From Parablautia sp. Marseille-Q6255 (GTDB taxonomy: Bacteria > Bacillota > Clostridia > Lachnospirales > Lachnospiraceae), in NCBI RefSeq assembly GCF_951230155.1, contig NZ_CATNVD010000005.1, positions 1 through 64,000 of the forward strand: 64,000 nt of DNA, in the 5' to 3' direction. Positions 7,950 through 16,308 of the stretch are shown piece by piece. The position numbers and the translations under genes were made by a program. The notes below the pieces were generated by a model. That model saw nothing but the letters and a program-made list of their open reading frames with translations, was not told the origin of the DNA and did not search any database. Each line of letters begins with the position of its first letter. Within the stretch, counting starts at the first letter, position 1.

Positions 7950-9434
7950 ATGATTAACATTCCAAACGTAAAAATCGGTATCGTTGCAGTGAGCCGGGAC
8001 TGCTTCCCGGAATCTCTGTCTGTCAACAGAAGAAAGGCTCTGGTCGAGGCTTATAAGGCAAAATACAATGCAGAAGATATTTATGAATGTCCGATCTGCA
8101 TTGTTGAGAGTGAGATCCATATGGTACAGGCTCTTGAGGATGTAAAGGCAGCAGGCTGCGAGGCCCTTGTTGTTTACCTTGGCAACTTCGGACCGGAGAT
8201 CTCCGAGACACTGCTCGCAAAGCATTTTGACGGACCGGCGATGTTCGTTGCAGCAGCAGAGGAGAGCCAGAATGATTTAAGTGATGGCAGAGGAGACGCA
8301 TACTGCGGCATGTTAAACGCAAGCTACAATCTGAAGCTGCGCAATATCAGAGCATATATTCCGGAGTATCCGGTAGGTACAGCGCAGGAGTGCGCAGATA
8401 TGATCCATGAGTTTGTGCCGATCGCACGCGCAGTTGTGGGACTTAAGAACTTAAAGATCATATCCTTTGGTCCGCGTCCGCTCAATTTCCTCGCATGCAA
8501 TGCGCCGATCAAGCAGCTCTACAATCTCGGGGTTGAGATCGAGGAGAATTCAGAGCTTGACCTGTTCGAAGCATTCAACAAGCATGCAGACGATCCGCGT
8601 ATCCCGGATGTGGTAAAAGACATGGAAGCAGAGCTTGGCGCAGGCAACAAGAAGCCGGAGGTTCTCGGAAAGCTGGCTCAGTACGAGCTGACGCTGCTTG
8701 ACTGGGTAGAGGAGCACAGAGGCTACAGAAAATACGTTGCGATCGCAGGAAAATGCTGGCCGGCATTCCAGACACAGTTCGGTTTCGTACCGTGCTATGT
8801 GAACAGCCGTCTGACTGGCAGAGGGATCCCGGTATCCTGCGAGGTAGATATCTATGGCGCGCTGTCAGAGTTTATCGGAACATGCGTAAGCAACGATGCA
8901 GTGACGCTGCTTGACATCAACAATTCCGTACCGGCAGATATGTATGAAGAGTCGATCAAGGGCAAATTCAACTATACGCACAAGGATACGTTCATGGGCT
9001 TCCACTGTGGAAATACATGCTCTTCCAAGCTGGCAAGCTTCAATATGAAATACCAGAAGATCATGGCAAGAAACCTTCCGGTAGAAGTGACAAACGGAAC
9101 GCTGGAGGGAGATATTATTCCGGGCGACATCACATTCTTCCGTCTGCAGAGCACAGCAGATAATATCCTGCGCGCATATGTGGCACAGGGCGAGGTGCTT
9201 CCGGTAGCGACACAGTCCTTTGGAGGCATTGGCGTATTCGCTATCCCGGAGATGGGACGTTTCTACCGCCATGTGCTGATCGAAGGAAATTATCCGCATC
9301 ATGGTGCAGTTGCGTTTGGTCATTTCGGAAAGGCACTGTATGAGGTATTCAAGCTCATCGGCGTATGCCCGGACGAGATCGGATACAATCATCCGGCAGG
9401 CGTACCGTACAGAACAGAGAATCCGTTTGCATAA
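7950..9434 (+). CDS. L-fucose/L-arabinose isomerase family protein
   Basis: The 494-residue product belongs to the fold family of L-fucose and L-arabinose isomerases, Mn2+-dependent enzymes that convert an aldose to its 2-ketose. Features include an N-terminal Rossmann-like domain (KIGIVAVSRDCFPES, then LVVYLGNFGPE) and a C-terminal barrel with EVDIYGALSEFI and FHCGNTCSSKL. The YPHHGAVAFGH segment near the end probably holds a metal or substrate histidine. AGGAGG lies 9 bases before ATG 7950. Its partners are xylulokinase and DUF4867, not fuculokinase or fuculose-phosphate aldolase, so it may not act on L-fucose. D-arabinose, L-arabinose and an atypical pentose are alternatives. It is shorter than E. 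coli FucI (591). Confidence 0.8.
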   Translation: MINIPNVKIGIVAVSRDCFPESLSVNRRKALVEAYKAKYNAEDIYECPICIVESEIHMVQALEDVKAAGCEALVVYLGNFGPEISETLLAKHFDGPAMFVAAAEESQNDLSDGRGDAYCGMLNASYNLKLRNIRAYIPEYPVGTAQECADMIHEFVPIARAVVGLKNLKIISFGPRPLNFLACNAPIKQLYNLGVEIEENSELDLFEAFNKHADDPRIPDVVKDMEAELGAGNKKPEVLGKLAQYELTLLDWVEEHRGYRKYVAIAGKCWPAFQTQFGFVPCYVNSRLTGRGIPVSCEVDIYGALSEFIGTCVSNDAVTLLDINNSVPADMYEESIKGKFNYTHKDTFMGFHCGNTCSSKLASFNMKYQKIMARNLPVEVTNGTLEGDIIPGDITFFRLQSTADNILRAYVAQGEVLPVATQSFGGIGVFAIPEMGRFYRHVLIEGNYPHHGAVAFGHFGKALYEVFKLIGVCPDEIGYNHPAGVPYRTENPFA

Positions 9435-9466
9435 AGGGCGCAGACAGGGACACATGTAAATGAAAT

Positions 9467-9604
9467 GCAGCGGAGGCTGTTGTAAAACACTGATTCCAGT
9501 GGGCATTCGGTGTGTGTTTCGCGATAAACCGTTTCGTTTTCGCAGAAACACATACCCGAAAGCGTCCAGCAGGAGGTATTTTGCAACAGCCTCTTTTCCA
9601 CTGC
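9467..9604. repeat. Long imperfect palindrome (MITE-like or structured RNA element)
   Basis: The two halves of this ~138-base stretch are imperfect inverted copies over about 55-60 bases each. The outer arms share GCAG(C/T)GG and AGGCTGTTG(T/C)AAAA (left arm 9467-9487, right arm 9580-9604 in reverse), and the inner arms pair around 9504-9523 with 9540-9560. The terminal loop is near 9524-9540. There is no T-run, and no coding sequence fits. It fills the gap between the isomerase and aldose epimerase genes. Its size, symmetry and terminal inverted repeats suggest a non-autonomous mobile palindrome. Confidence 0.55.
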
Positions 9605-9679
9605 CGTCGGGGGCGCTTTGTCTGTGAGGTGCACGGCGGCAGAAGAGATCAGATCAGGATGAAAGAGAGGAAGGCTATC

Positions 9680-10729
9680 ATGGAGAAAAGATTTTATGGC
9701 AGGACGAACGATGGGACAGAGTTTTATCTGTACTCCTTTACAAACAGGAAGAATATGACAATGGTACTGACGGAGCTTGGGGCAACGCTGGTGAGCGTAC
9801 TGGTACCGGATAAGGACGGCGTACGGCGCGATGTGGTACTGGGCTACGACAGCCCGCAGGAGTATATTGACAATACGTGCTTTTTCGGTACCGTGATCGG
9901 AAGAAGCGGAAACCGGATCGACAAAGGACGCTTTGTGATCAATGGGAACACGTATCAGATGGACATTAATGATAATGAAAACAATCTGCACAGCGGAAAC
10001 AATGGATATGACAGCCGGAAATGGGAGGTGAGGTCCGTAGATGAGGCGCACAACAGCATTACATTTGCGCTCTTTAGCCCGGATGCAGACCAGGGCTTCC
10101 CGGGAAATTTTAATGTGTCAGTGACGTATACGCTGACGGATGACAACGAGATCATTCTTCACTATGAGGGACGCTCTGATGCAGATACCGTGGCAAATAT
10201 GACCAATCATTCCTACTTCAATCTGGCAGGTCACGACAGCGGCAGCATCGAGGGACAGGAGCTGTGTATTTTTGCTGATGCTTATACACCGGTGCGCGAT
10301 TCTCAGGCGATCCCGACCGGAGAGCTTGCTTTGGTAGAAGGGACGCCGATGGACTTCCGCACAGCAAAGGCGATCGGCCGGGATATAGAGGCAGATTTTG
10401 AACAGATGGTATTTGTGGGAGGCTATGATCACAACTTTGTGCTCTCTGATGCGGCAGGCACCAGGAAAAAGATGGCCCAGGCTTACTGCCGGGAGACGGG
10501 GATTGCGATGGAGGCGTTCACAGACTGCTGCGGCATGCAGTTTTATGCAGGCAATTTTATCACAGACCAGACCGGAAAGGGAGGAGCCAGATATACAAAG
10601 CGACAGGGCTTCTGTCTGGAGTCACAGTACTATCCGAATGCAGTAAATGAAAAGCGTTTTCCAAGCCCTGTATTAAAGGCGGGAGAAGCGTACGATACAC
10701 AGACGAGCTATCGGTTTTTTGTAAAATAG
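9680..10729 (+). CDS. galM: Aldose 1-epimerase (mutarotase)
   Basis: The 349-residue enzyme interconverts alpha and beta anomers of free aldoses. Visible GalM features are GRSGNRID, the NNLHSG motif with a substrate-binding His, TNHSYFNL with the catalytic His, and a C-terminal QFYAGNF / FCLESQYYPNAVN segment with the probable general-base Glu in CLE. No signal peptide is present, so it is cytosolic. ATG 9680 is preceded by GAGAGGAAGG at good spacing; an ATG seven codons earlier (9659) and the longer frame to 9512 have weaker signals, and the latter runs through the palindrome. It sits between the pentose enzymes and the sugar-sensing genes, so its substrate is probably the imported aldose of this locus. 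Confidence 0.9.
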   Translation: MEKRFYGRTNDGTEFYLYSFTNRKNMTMVLTELGATLVSVLVPDKDGVRRDVVLGYDSPQEYIDNTCFFGTVIGRSGNRIDKGRFVINGNTYQMDINDNENNLHSGNNGYDSRKWEVRSVDEAHNSITFALFSPDADQGFPGNFNVSVTYTLTDDNEIILHYEGRSDADTVANMTNHSYFNLAGHDSGSIEGQELCIFADAYTPVRDSQAIPTGELALVEGTPMDFRTAKAIGRDIEADFEQMVFVGGYDHNFVLSDAAGTRKKMAQAYCRETGIAMEAFTDCCGMQFYAGNFITDQTGKGGARYTKRQGFCLESQYYPNAVNEKRFPSPVLKAGEAYDTQTSYRFFVK

Positions 10730-10742
10730 CGCGCGGGAGTCT

Positions 10743-11765
10743 ATGAAAAAAGAGAGAAAAAAGTATGCCATACATATCGTGCTGGCCGGTCTGTGCGCGG
10801 TCATGGCGATCGTGGGGATCGGCTGGCGCGGCTATATAAAATCAGTAGAAAAAAAGGAATGGGGAGAGCTCCTGAGTGCAAAGCAGTACAGTCGGCATTA
10901 CGTCATGATACCGGAGGATGCCTCTTCTTTGATGTGGCAGGATATTTATGAAAGCGCGAAGCAGGAGGCGGCAGACTCAGATGCTTACGTGGAGCTGCTT
11001 GCCGACTGGTCGACCGGCGAATATACGGCGGCAGATTATATTGATATTGCGATCGCAGCCAGGGTAGACGGGATTATCGTCAAGCCGGATGGCAGCGCCA
11101 GAGTGCGGGAGGCGATCGACGCAGCGGGGAAAGCGGATATCCCGGTCGTGACGGTGCTGGATGACGATATGGCGAGCAGCCGGAAGAGCTTTGTAGGGAT
11201 CAACAGCTATCAGATGGGTACCACATATGGACATCAGATCCTTTCGTGCATTGATGAGGATACGCGCAGGATCACGGTGCTGCTGGGAGACAGCGATACC
11301 GGGAAGGATATTATTTTTAAGGAGCTTAAGTCGACTGTCCAGGCGGGACTGACGAAAAAGCAGAGAGAGCAGATCAAGATCAGCCCGGTAACGATACGCT
11401 CAGGCAGTACATTTGAGGCGGAGGAGGCGATCCGGGATCTGTTTAATACACAGGAGCCGCCGGATATTCTGGTGTGCATGAACGAGACAGACAGCGTGTC
11501 TGCGTATCATGCGATGGTAGACTACAACCTGGTCGGCGATATTGACGTGATCGGATTTTATCAGTCAGAGACCATGCTGGATGCGGTGAAAAAGGGGACG
11601 GTCCCGATGGTGATCACGCTGGATACGCAGCAGGCAGGGCGAAGCAGTATAGAGGCGCTGGAGGAGTATCACAGCATGGGCTACGTGAGCAACTTTTTCA
11701 GTGTAGATCTGGAGACGATCACCAGAAGCAACTGCAGCCAGTTTATGCAAAAAGAAGAGGAGTGA
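10743..11765 (+). CDS. Membrane-anchored periplasmic-binding-like sugar sensor (XylFII-like)
   Basis: This 340-residue protein has one N-terminal hydrophobic segment (residues 10-28) without a lipobox cysteine, then a type I periplasmic-binding fold: SSLMWQDIYESA, VDGIIVKPDGSA, ITVLLGDSDTG, PPDILVCMNETDS and a C-terminal lobe. It should remain anchored with its sugar-binding domain outside the cell. It lies 13 bases after galM and 15 bases before a LytS/YesM-type kinase gene. In Clostridium beijerinckii an anchored XylFII protein binds D-xylose and activates the LytS kinase; the same arrangement is seen here. I infer the same role; the ligand could be another pentose or hexose. Confidence 0.8.
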   Translation: MKKERKKYAIHIVLAGLCAVMAIVGIGWRGYIKSVEKKEWGELLSAKQYSRHYVMIPEDASSLMWQDIYESAKQEAADSDAYVELLADWSTGEYTAADYIDIAIAARVDGIIVKPDGSARVREAIDAAGKADIPVVTVLDDDMASSRKSFVGINSYQMGTTYGHQILSCIDEDTRRITVLLGDSDTGKDIIFKELKSTVQAGLTKKQREQIKISPVTIRSGSTFEAEEAIRDLFNTQEPPDILVCMNETDSVSAYHAMVDYNLVGDIDVIGFYQSETMLDAVKKGTVPMVITLDTQQAGRSSIEALEEYHSMGYVSNFFSVDLETITRSNCSQFMQKEEE

Positions 11766-11780
11766 GGAGGACAGGCGCAG

Positions 11781-13316
11781 ATGAGACAACGAAAGCACAG
11801 AAAATCCCTGTTTCGGCGGCTGTCTATCCGGACCAAGCTGCTTGTGACCTTTGCGCTCACTGCTGTTTTGATGTTTGTGGTCAATATTCTTTTGTACAGT
11901 GAGATCAATCATTCCATGAAGAAGCTGAATCAGGTATACGCAACGAACATCAGCTTAAACGAATTCACAGAATGTCTCGATGAGACGCATGAGAATGTGC
12001 TGGAATATCTGAATACAAAGAGCAGCAACTCCCTGGAGGACTATTACCGCAATGTGCAGGAATACCGCGATATGATGGAGCAGCTAAACGACAGCATTGT
12101 GGACAGTAAGAGCAGGATCCTGGAAAAGAATATCAGGAATATGTCTGAGACTTATCTGGATCTTGCCGAAGAGACAATACAGGCAAAGCGCGGGCGCAAT
12201 GTCGAGCGGTATAAAGCAGCCTTTGAGGAGGAATCCCGGAACTATCAGTATATTAAATATGCGGTATATAACCTGAATAACCTGCGGTTTCAGGCAAACT
12301 CGGACAATTATGAGATTATGCAGCGCTCCCTGAACTTTATGGAGATCCTGAGCTCGGTGATCATGGTGATCGTGGCGCTGCTCAATATACTGGCGCTCAT
12401 TCTTGTGATCCGGACGCTCACAGAGCCGCTGCGTATGCTGGCGCGGACGGCGAATGAGGTGGCAGGCGGCAACTTTGACACCGCCTGTCCGGAATATGAC
12501 AGCGAGGATGAGATCGGAGTCGTGACGCACGCCTTTGCGAAAATGCTGGAGAGTATACGGGAATACATCGCAAAGATCCGCGAGAGCATGGAGAAGGAGC
12601 GGCAGATGAAGGAGCGGGAGCTTCTGATGGAGACGCACCTGAAGGATGCGCAGCTGAAATATCTGCAGGCACAGATCAATCCCCATTTTCTGTTCAATTC
12701 CCTCAATGCCGGCGTACAGCTCGCCATGATGGAGGATGCGGAAAAGACCAGTATTTTTCTGGAAAGGATGGCTGATTTTTTCCGTTATAATGTACGCAAG
12801 ACGGAGGAAGCGGCGACACTGGCAGAGGAGATCGAGACAGTCGACAATTACGTATATATTCTGAATGTGCGCTTTGCCGGGGATATCCATTTTGAAAAGC
12901 AGGTCGCGGCAGACGTAGGCGATGTGCGCCTGCCAAGTATGATCCTCCAGCCGATCGTAGAAAATGCGGTCAACCACGGAATACGAAACGTGGAGTGGGA
13001 GGGGCATATCTGGCTTACTGTGACCAGACAGGAGGACGCAGTGCTGATCAGTATCCGTGATAATGGACAGGGCATGACGCAGGAGCGTATCCTGGAGGTG
13101 CTTGAGCGCCGGGTACGCCAGGCGGACAGCCGGACAGATTCTTCAGGGATCGGGATGGATAATGTCATCAACCGGCTGGAGCTGTTTTTTGGCAGAAAGG
13201 ATCTGCTGCAGATCAGCAGTGCAGGACCAAAGCAGGGGACGCAGGTATGTATCCGCATTCCGGCAGAAGAAAAAAACGATGAGGACGGGAGAGGAGAGCT
13301 ATGTACAGAGTATTAG
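11781..13316 (+). CDS. Sensor histidine kinase, YesM/LytS type
   Basis: The 511-residue kinase has an N-terminal membrane helix (about residues 20-40), an extracellular helical region of about 140 residues, a second membrane helix (about 190-210), a HAMP linker and a His_kinase domain with the phospho-acceptor His302 in INPHFLFNSLN. An ATPase domain follows (NAVNHGIRN, DNGQGM, SSGIGMDNV). Members of this class phosphorylate an AraC-type YesN regulator, encoded next with a 16-base overlap. The small extracellular part and the preceding binding-protein gene suggest that the kinase reads its signal through a partner sugar-binding protein. Confidence 0.92.
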   Translation: MRQRKHRKSLFRRLSIRTKLLVTFALTAVLMFVVNILLYSEINHSMKKLNQVYATNISLNEFTECLDETHENVLEYLNTKSSNSLEDYYRNVQEYRDMMEQLNDSIVDSKSRILEKNIRNMSETYLDLAEETIQAKRGRNVERYKAAFEEESRNYQYIKYAVYNLNNLRFQANSDNYEIMQRSLNFMEILSSVIMVIVALLNILALILVIRTLTEPLRMLARTANEVAGGNFDTACPEYDSEDEIGVVTHAFAKMLESIREYIAKIRESMEKERQMKERELLMETHLKDAQLKYLQAQINPHFLFNSLNAGVQLAMMEDAEKTSIFLERMADFFRYNVRKTEEAATLAEEIETVDNYVYILNVRFAGDIHFEKQVAADVGDVRLPSMILQPIVENAVNHGIRNVEWEGHIWLTVTRQEDAVLISIRDNGQGMTQERILEVLERRVRQADSRTDSSGIGMDNVINRLELFFGRKDLLQISSAGPKQGTQVCIRIPAEEKNDEDGRGELCTEY

Positions 13317-14896
13317 TGGCGGACGATGAAGGCATTATGCTGGAAGCACTGAAAAATATTATTACGAGCAATTTTGGAAATGAGTGTGAGCTGGCATTTG
13401 CAAAGACGGGACGCGCCGTGGTTGAGCTGGCAGAGAGCTTCCGGCCGGATATTGCATTTATGGATATCCAGATGCCGGGGATCAATGGAATACAGGCGAT
13501 CAAGGAGATACGCAAGTTCAACAGCACCACGCGTTTTATTATCATTACCGCGTATGACCAGTTTGATTATGCGAAGGAAGCCATTAATCTCGGAGTCATG
13601 GAGTATCTGACGAAGCCCGTGAAGCGCTCTGCGGTGGTAAACGTTTTGGAGCGGGCGATGGAGGAGATCGACCTGGAGCGGAAAAAACGCAGCGACAATC
13701 TGAAGATCCAGGAAAAACTGGAGACGGTCATACCGATCGTTGAGAATGGTTTTGTCAACAGCATGATCTTTCAGGAGGAGGGCGGCAGTGACCTTGGCTA
13801 TTATAAAATGCTGCTCGATATCAAAGAAGAATACGCCTACGTCATGCTGATCCAGTTCGGACAGCCAAATGAAGAAGGGATCCTGACGACCTCTGTGAAT
13901 ATGAGCGTGCGGGCGCAGAGCTTTTACCCGGAGTGCTGCGGGATCTGCAAGGAGTTTTTTCCGTGCATCGTAGGGCCGATCCTCACGAACCGCATCGTAG
14001 TGGTCGTGCCGTGTGAGCCGGGAGTGCAGGAGTATCAGAGGCGTATCCAGATCATCGAGCAGGCGCGCCATCTGACGAGAAAGCTCGGGAACAGGCTCGA
14101 GGCGAGATTTCGCGCGGGTATCGGCAAGACCTACCGAATGGAGGAGCTGAAGCTTTCTTACAACGAAGCGTACCGCGCGCTCTGTCAGAGCACGAGCAGC
14201 GTTGCGCATGTCGATGACCTGGCGCTGCACGGCGAATATCAGGGAGACTATCCGGCAGATAAGGAGCGCAAGCTGCTCTCGCTTGTAGCAAAGGCGGACT
14301 GGCCGGGGACAAAGCGGACGGCGAATGAGATCTTTGACTGGATGGTACGCAACTATTATGATGACAGAGAAGACATCCAGCTGAAGGTGCTTGAATTTGT
14401 GATCTGGGCAGAGCGGGATGCATTTATGAACGGAAACCTTGAGTCGTACAGCTTTCATTCGAGAAAGGACTATATGTCGGCAGTGCTGTCATGCTCGGAT
14501 TACACGGCGCTGCGGGAATGGTTTCTTGGAAAGCTTGAGGAAGTATGCCACAAGATCGCGACAAAGCGGGAGGAGCAGTCCGAGAGCGTCGTCTCAAAGG
14601 CAAAGAGCTATATTGATGAGAATTTCTCCAGAGAACTGACCTTGGACGACGTCTCACGGAGTGTGAATATCAGTCCGTATTACTTCAGCAAGCTGTTTAA
14701 GGAAGAGGCGGGAGAAAATTTTATTGAGTACCTGACAAAGGTGCGGATCACACATGCGAAGGAGCTTTTGCGGAATCCGGCGCTCAGTATCAAGGAGATC
14801 TGCATTATGTCCGGCTACAGTGATCCGAATTATTTCAGCCGGATTTTTAAGAAACAGGAGGGCGTCACTCCGAGTGAATACCGCGACCGGTTGTAG
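13301..14896 (+). CDS. Response regulator with AraC-type DNA-binding domain (YesN family)
   Basis: This 531-residue regulator has an N-terminal receiver domain with phospho-acceptor Asp55 (FMDIQMPG) and switch residues in TAYDQFDYA and LTKPVK, a middle region of about 300 residues, and two AraC helix-turn-helix motifs in the last 100 residues (YFSKLFKEE and IMSGYSDPNYFSRIFKK). It begins inside the end of the kinase gene, which implies translational coupling. It probably activates the downstream binding-protein and transporter genes; the chvE promoter at about 16255 has a good -10 but no clear -35, as expected for an activator-dependent promoter. Confidence 0.92.
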   Translation: MYRVLVADDEGIMLEALKNIITSNFGNECELAFAKTGRAVVELAESFRPDIAFMDIQMPGINGIQAIKEIRKFNSTTRFIIITAYDQFDYAKEAINLGVMEYLTKPVKRSAVVNVLERAMEEIDLERKKRSDNLKIQEKLETVIPIVENGFVNSMIFQEEGGSDLGYYKMLLDIKEEYAYVMLIQFGQPNEEGILTTSVNMSVRAQSFYPECCGICKEFFPCIVGPILTNRIVVVVPCEPGVQEYQRRIQIIEQARHLTRKLGNRLEARFRAGIGKTYRMEELKLSYNEAYRALCQSTSSVAHVDDLALHGEYQGDYPADKERKLLSLVAKADWPGTKRTANEIFDWMVRNYYDDREDIQLKVLEFVIWAERDAFMNGNLESYSFHSRKDYMSAVLSCSDYTALREWFLGKLEEVCHKIATKREEQSESVVSKAKSYIDENFSRELTLDDVSRSVNISPYYFSKLFKEEAGENFIEYLTKVRITHAKELLRNPALSIKEICIMSGYSDPNYFSRIFKKQEGVTPSEYRDRL

Positions 14897-14923
14897 CAGC
14901 GTGCGGCAGAAAAGAGGAAAAAA

Positions 14924-16156
14924 GTGAGAAAACGAAAGACAGAGACAGGAAAAAAGGTAATGGTGCTGTTGCTGGCTGTTGCCGCGCTGCTCCTTTTAGG
15001 CGGATGCAGGAGGGAACAGCCGCAGACACAGGCAGAGCTTCCGAAAGAGCCGGAGAAGCTGCGCATAGGGATGAGCTTTGATTCCTTTGTGATCGAGAGA
15101 TGGATCAGGGACCGGGATTTCTTTACCCTGACCGCGCAGAACCTTGGCGCGGAAGTCAACGTGCAGACTGCAAACGGCGAGGTGGAGGAACAGATCTCCC
15201 AGATCCGCTATTTTATCAAAAAGAAGATGGATGTGATCGTCGTGATCGCTGTGGACGGGGAAGCGCTTTCGCAGGTTGTGGACGAGGCGAAGGCGCAGGG
15301 GATCCGGGTGATCGCGTTTGACAGGCTTTTGACGAATGCCGACGCAGATCTTTATATTTCTTTTGACAATGAGATGGTGGGCAGGCTGATGGCGGAGGCG
15401 CTTGCACAAGCGCTTCCGCAGGGCGGCAATATTTTTATGATCAACGGCTCTCCGACAGACCACAATGTCACGCTGCTTTCCAAAGGGTTTTACGACGGGA
15501 TTGCCGACAGCGGTCTGAACGTGGTCTATACGGCATACTGTGAAAACTGGCTTGCAGAGCTTGCCTACGATGCGGTGGAGGAAGGACTTTCGATCACGCC
15601 GCGCAATCTGGCAGGCGTGATGTGCGGCAATGACGATCTGGCCAGTCAGGCATTTCGGGCGCTGTCGGAAAACCGTCTTGCCGGGAAGGCGGTCCTCGTC
15701 GGGCAGGACGCAGACCTGGCGGCCTGCCAGCGGATCGTGGAGGGTACGCAGACCATGACCGTCTACAAGCCGGTAGAGACACTCTCCAAAACGGCGGCAG
15801 AGTTTGCAGCTGCGCTGGGATATGAAAAAATGGCGCAGGAAGGACGGATCGACGAAAAGGATATTCCGAAGGTCGCAGCGCAGCGGTTAAAGGAGTATCA
15901 GGAGCTTCCCGGTATCCGGGCAAACAGCATGGATTTTGGCGGCAGAGCCGACAGGTATTTCACTGCGGAGGACGGCGTAAAGAGCTACGAGCAGTGGCAG
16001 GAGGGACGGCCGGAGGAACAGCTTTCCGATCAGGAGACTCCGTACTATGCAGTCGAACCGATCGCCGTGACGGCAGAAAATATGGATGAGGTGATCATCG
16101 ACAGTGGCTTCCATACGGAAGAGGACGTATATCTGAATACCAGCAAAAGTCAATAG
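14924..16156 (+). CDS. XylF-like sugar-binding lipoprotein
   Basis: The 410-residue precursor has a basic N-terminus, a hydrophobic stretch and the lipobox LLGGC with lipidated Cys28. The mature part closely resembles D-xylose-binding XylF: IGMSFDSFVIERWIRDRDFF, VQTANGEVEEQISQI, VIAFDRLLTNADADLYISFDNE and VGQDADLAACQRIVEGTQTMTVYKP. A GTG start is chosen because AGAGGAAA precedes it and no ATG is near. It follows the regulator by 27 bases and is closed by a terminator, so it belongs to the sensor operon rather than to the transporter operon. It may deliver sugar to the transporter, act as a second sensory partner, or both. The C-terminus has about 50 extra residues compared with XylF. Confidence 0.88.
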   Translation: MRKRKTETGKKVMVLLLAVAALLLLGGCRREQPQTQAELPKEPEKLRIGMSFDSFVIERWIRDRDFFTLTAQNLGAEVNVQTANGEVEEQISQIRYFIKKKMDVIVVIAVDGEALSQVVDEAKAQGIRVIAFDRLLTNADADLYISFDNEMVGRLMAEALAQALPQGGNIFMINGSPTDHNVTLLSKGFYDGIADSGLNVVYTAYCENWLAELAYDAVEEGLSITPRNLAGVMCGNDDLASQAFRALSENRLAGKAVLVGQDADLAACQRIVEGTQTMTVYKPVETLSKTAAEFAAALGYEKMAQEGRIDEKDIPKVAAQRLKEYQELPGIRANSMDFGGRADRYFTAEDGVKSYEQWQEGRPEEQLSDQETPYYAVEPIAVTAENMDEVIIDSGFHTEEDVYLNTSKSQ

Positions 16157-16170
16157 TAAATTTTTGGTGC

Positions 16171-16207
16171 AAAAATCTCCTGCTTTTATCGGGAGATTTT
16201 TGTTTTG
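16171..16207 (+). terminator. Intrinsic terminator of the sugar-sensor operon
   Basis: A 9-10-bp stem (16171-16180 with 16192-16201) and a T-rich tail (TTTTTGTTTT) lie 15 bases after the XylF-like gene. Confidence 0.8.
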
Positions 16208-16254
16208 TATAAAAAAATACAGTCAATGGCAAACATGTCCAGACGAAGCTGTGC

Positions 16255-16260
16255 TATAGT
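16255..16260 (+). promoter_or_regulatory. -10 box of the chvE-gguAB promoter, probably activator-dependent
   Basis: TATAGT at 16255-16260 lies 49 bases before chvE. The position expected for the -35 (16232-16237) reads AACATG, which does not match TTGACA. This fits control by the adjacent AraC-type regulator, as inference. A strong AAAGGAGG ribosome site follows at about 16293-16300. Confidence 0.5.
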
Positions 16261-16308
16261 AAAGCCAACTTAAAAAGAGAGAAACAGATCATAAAGGAGG
16301 AACACAGT

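Noticed and set aside
7115-8026. Minus-strand ORF of 303 codons across DUF4867
   Set aside because: Overlaps two genes and the intercistronic hairpins; no known domain.
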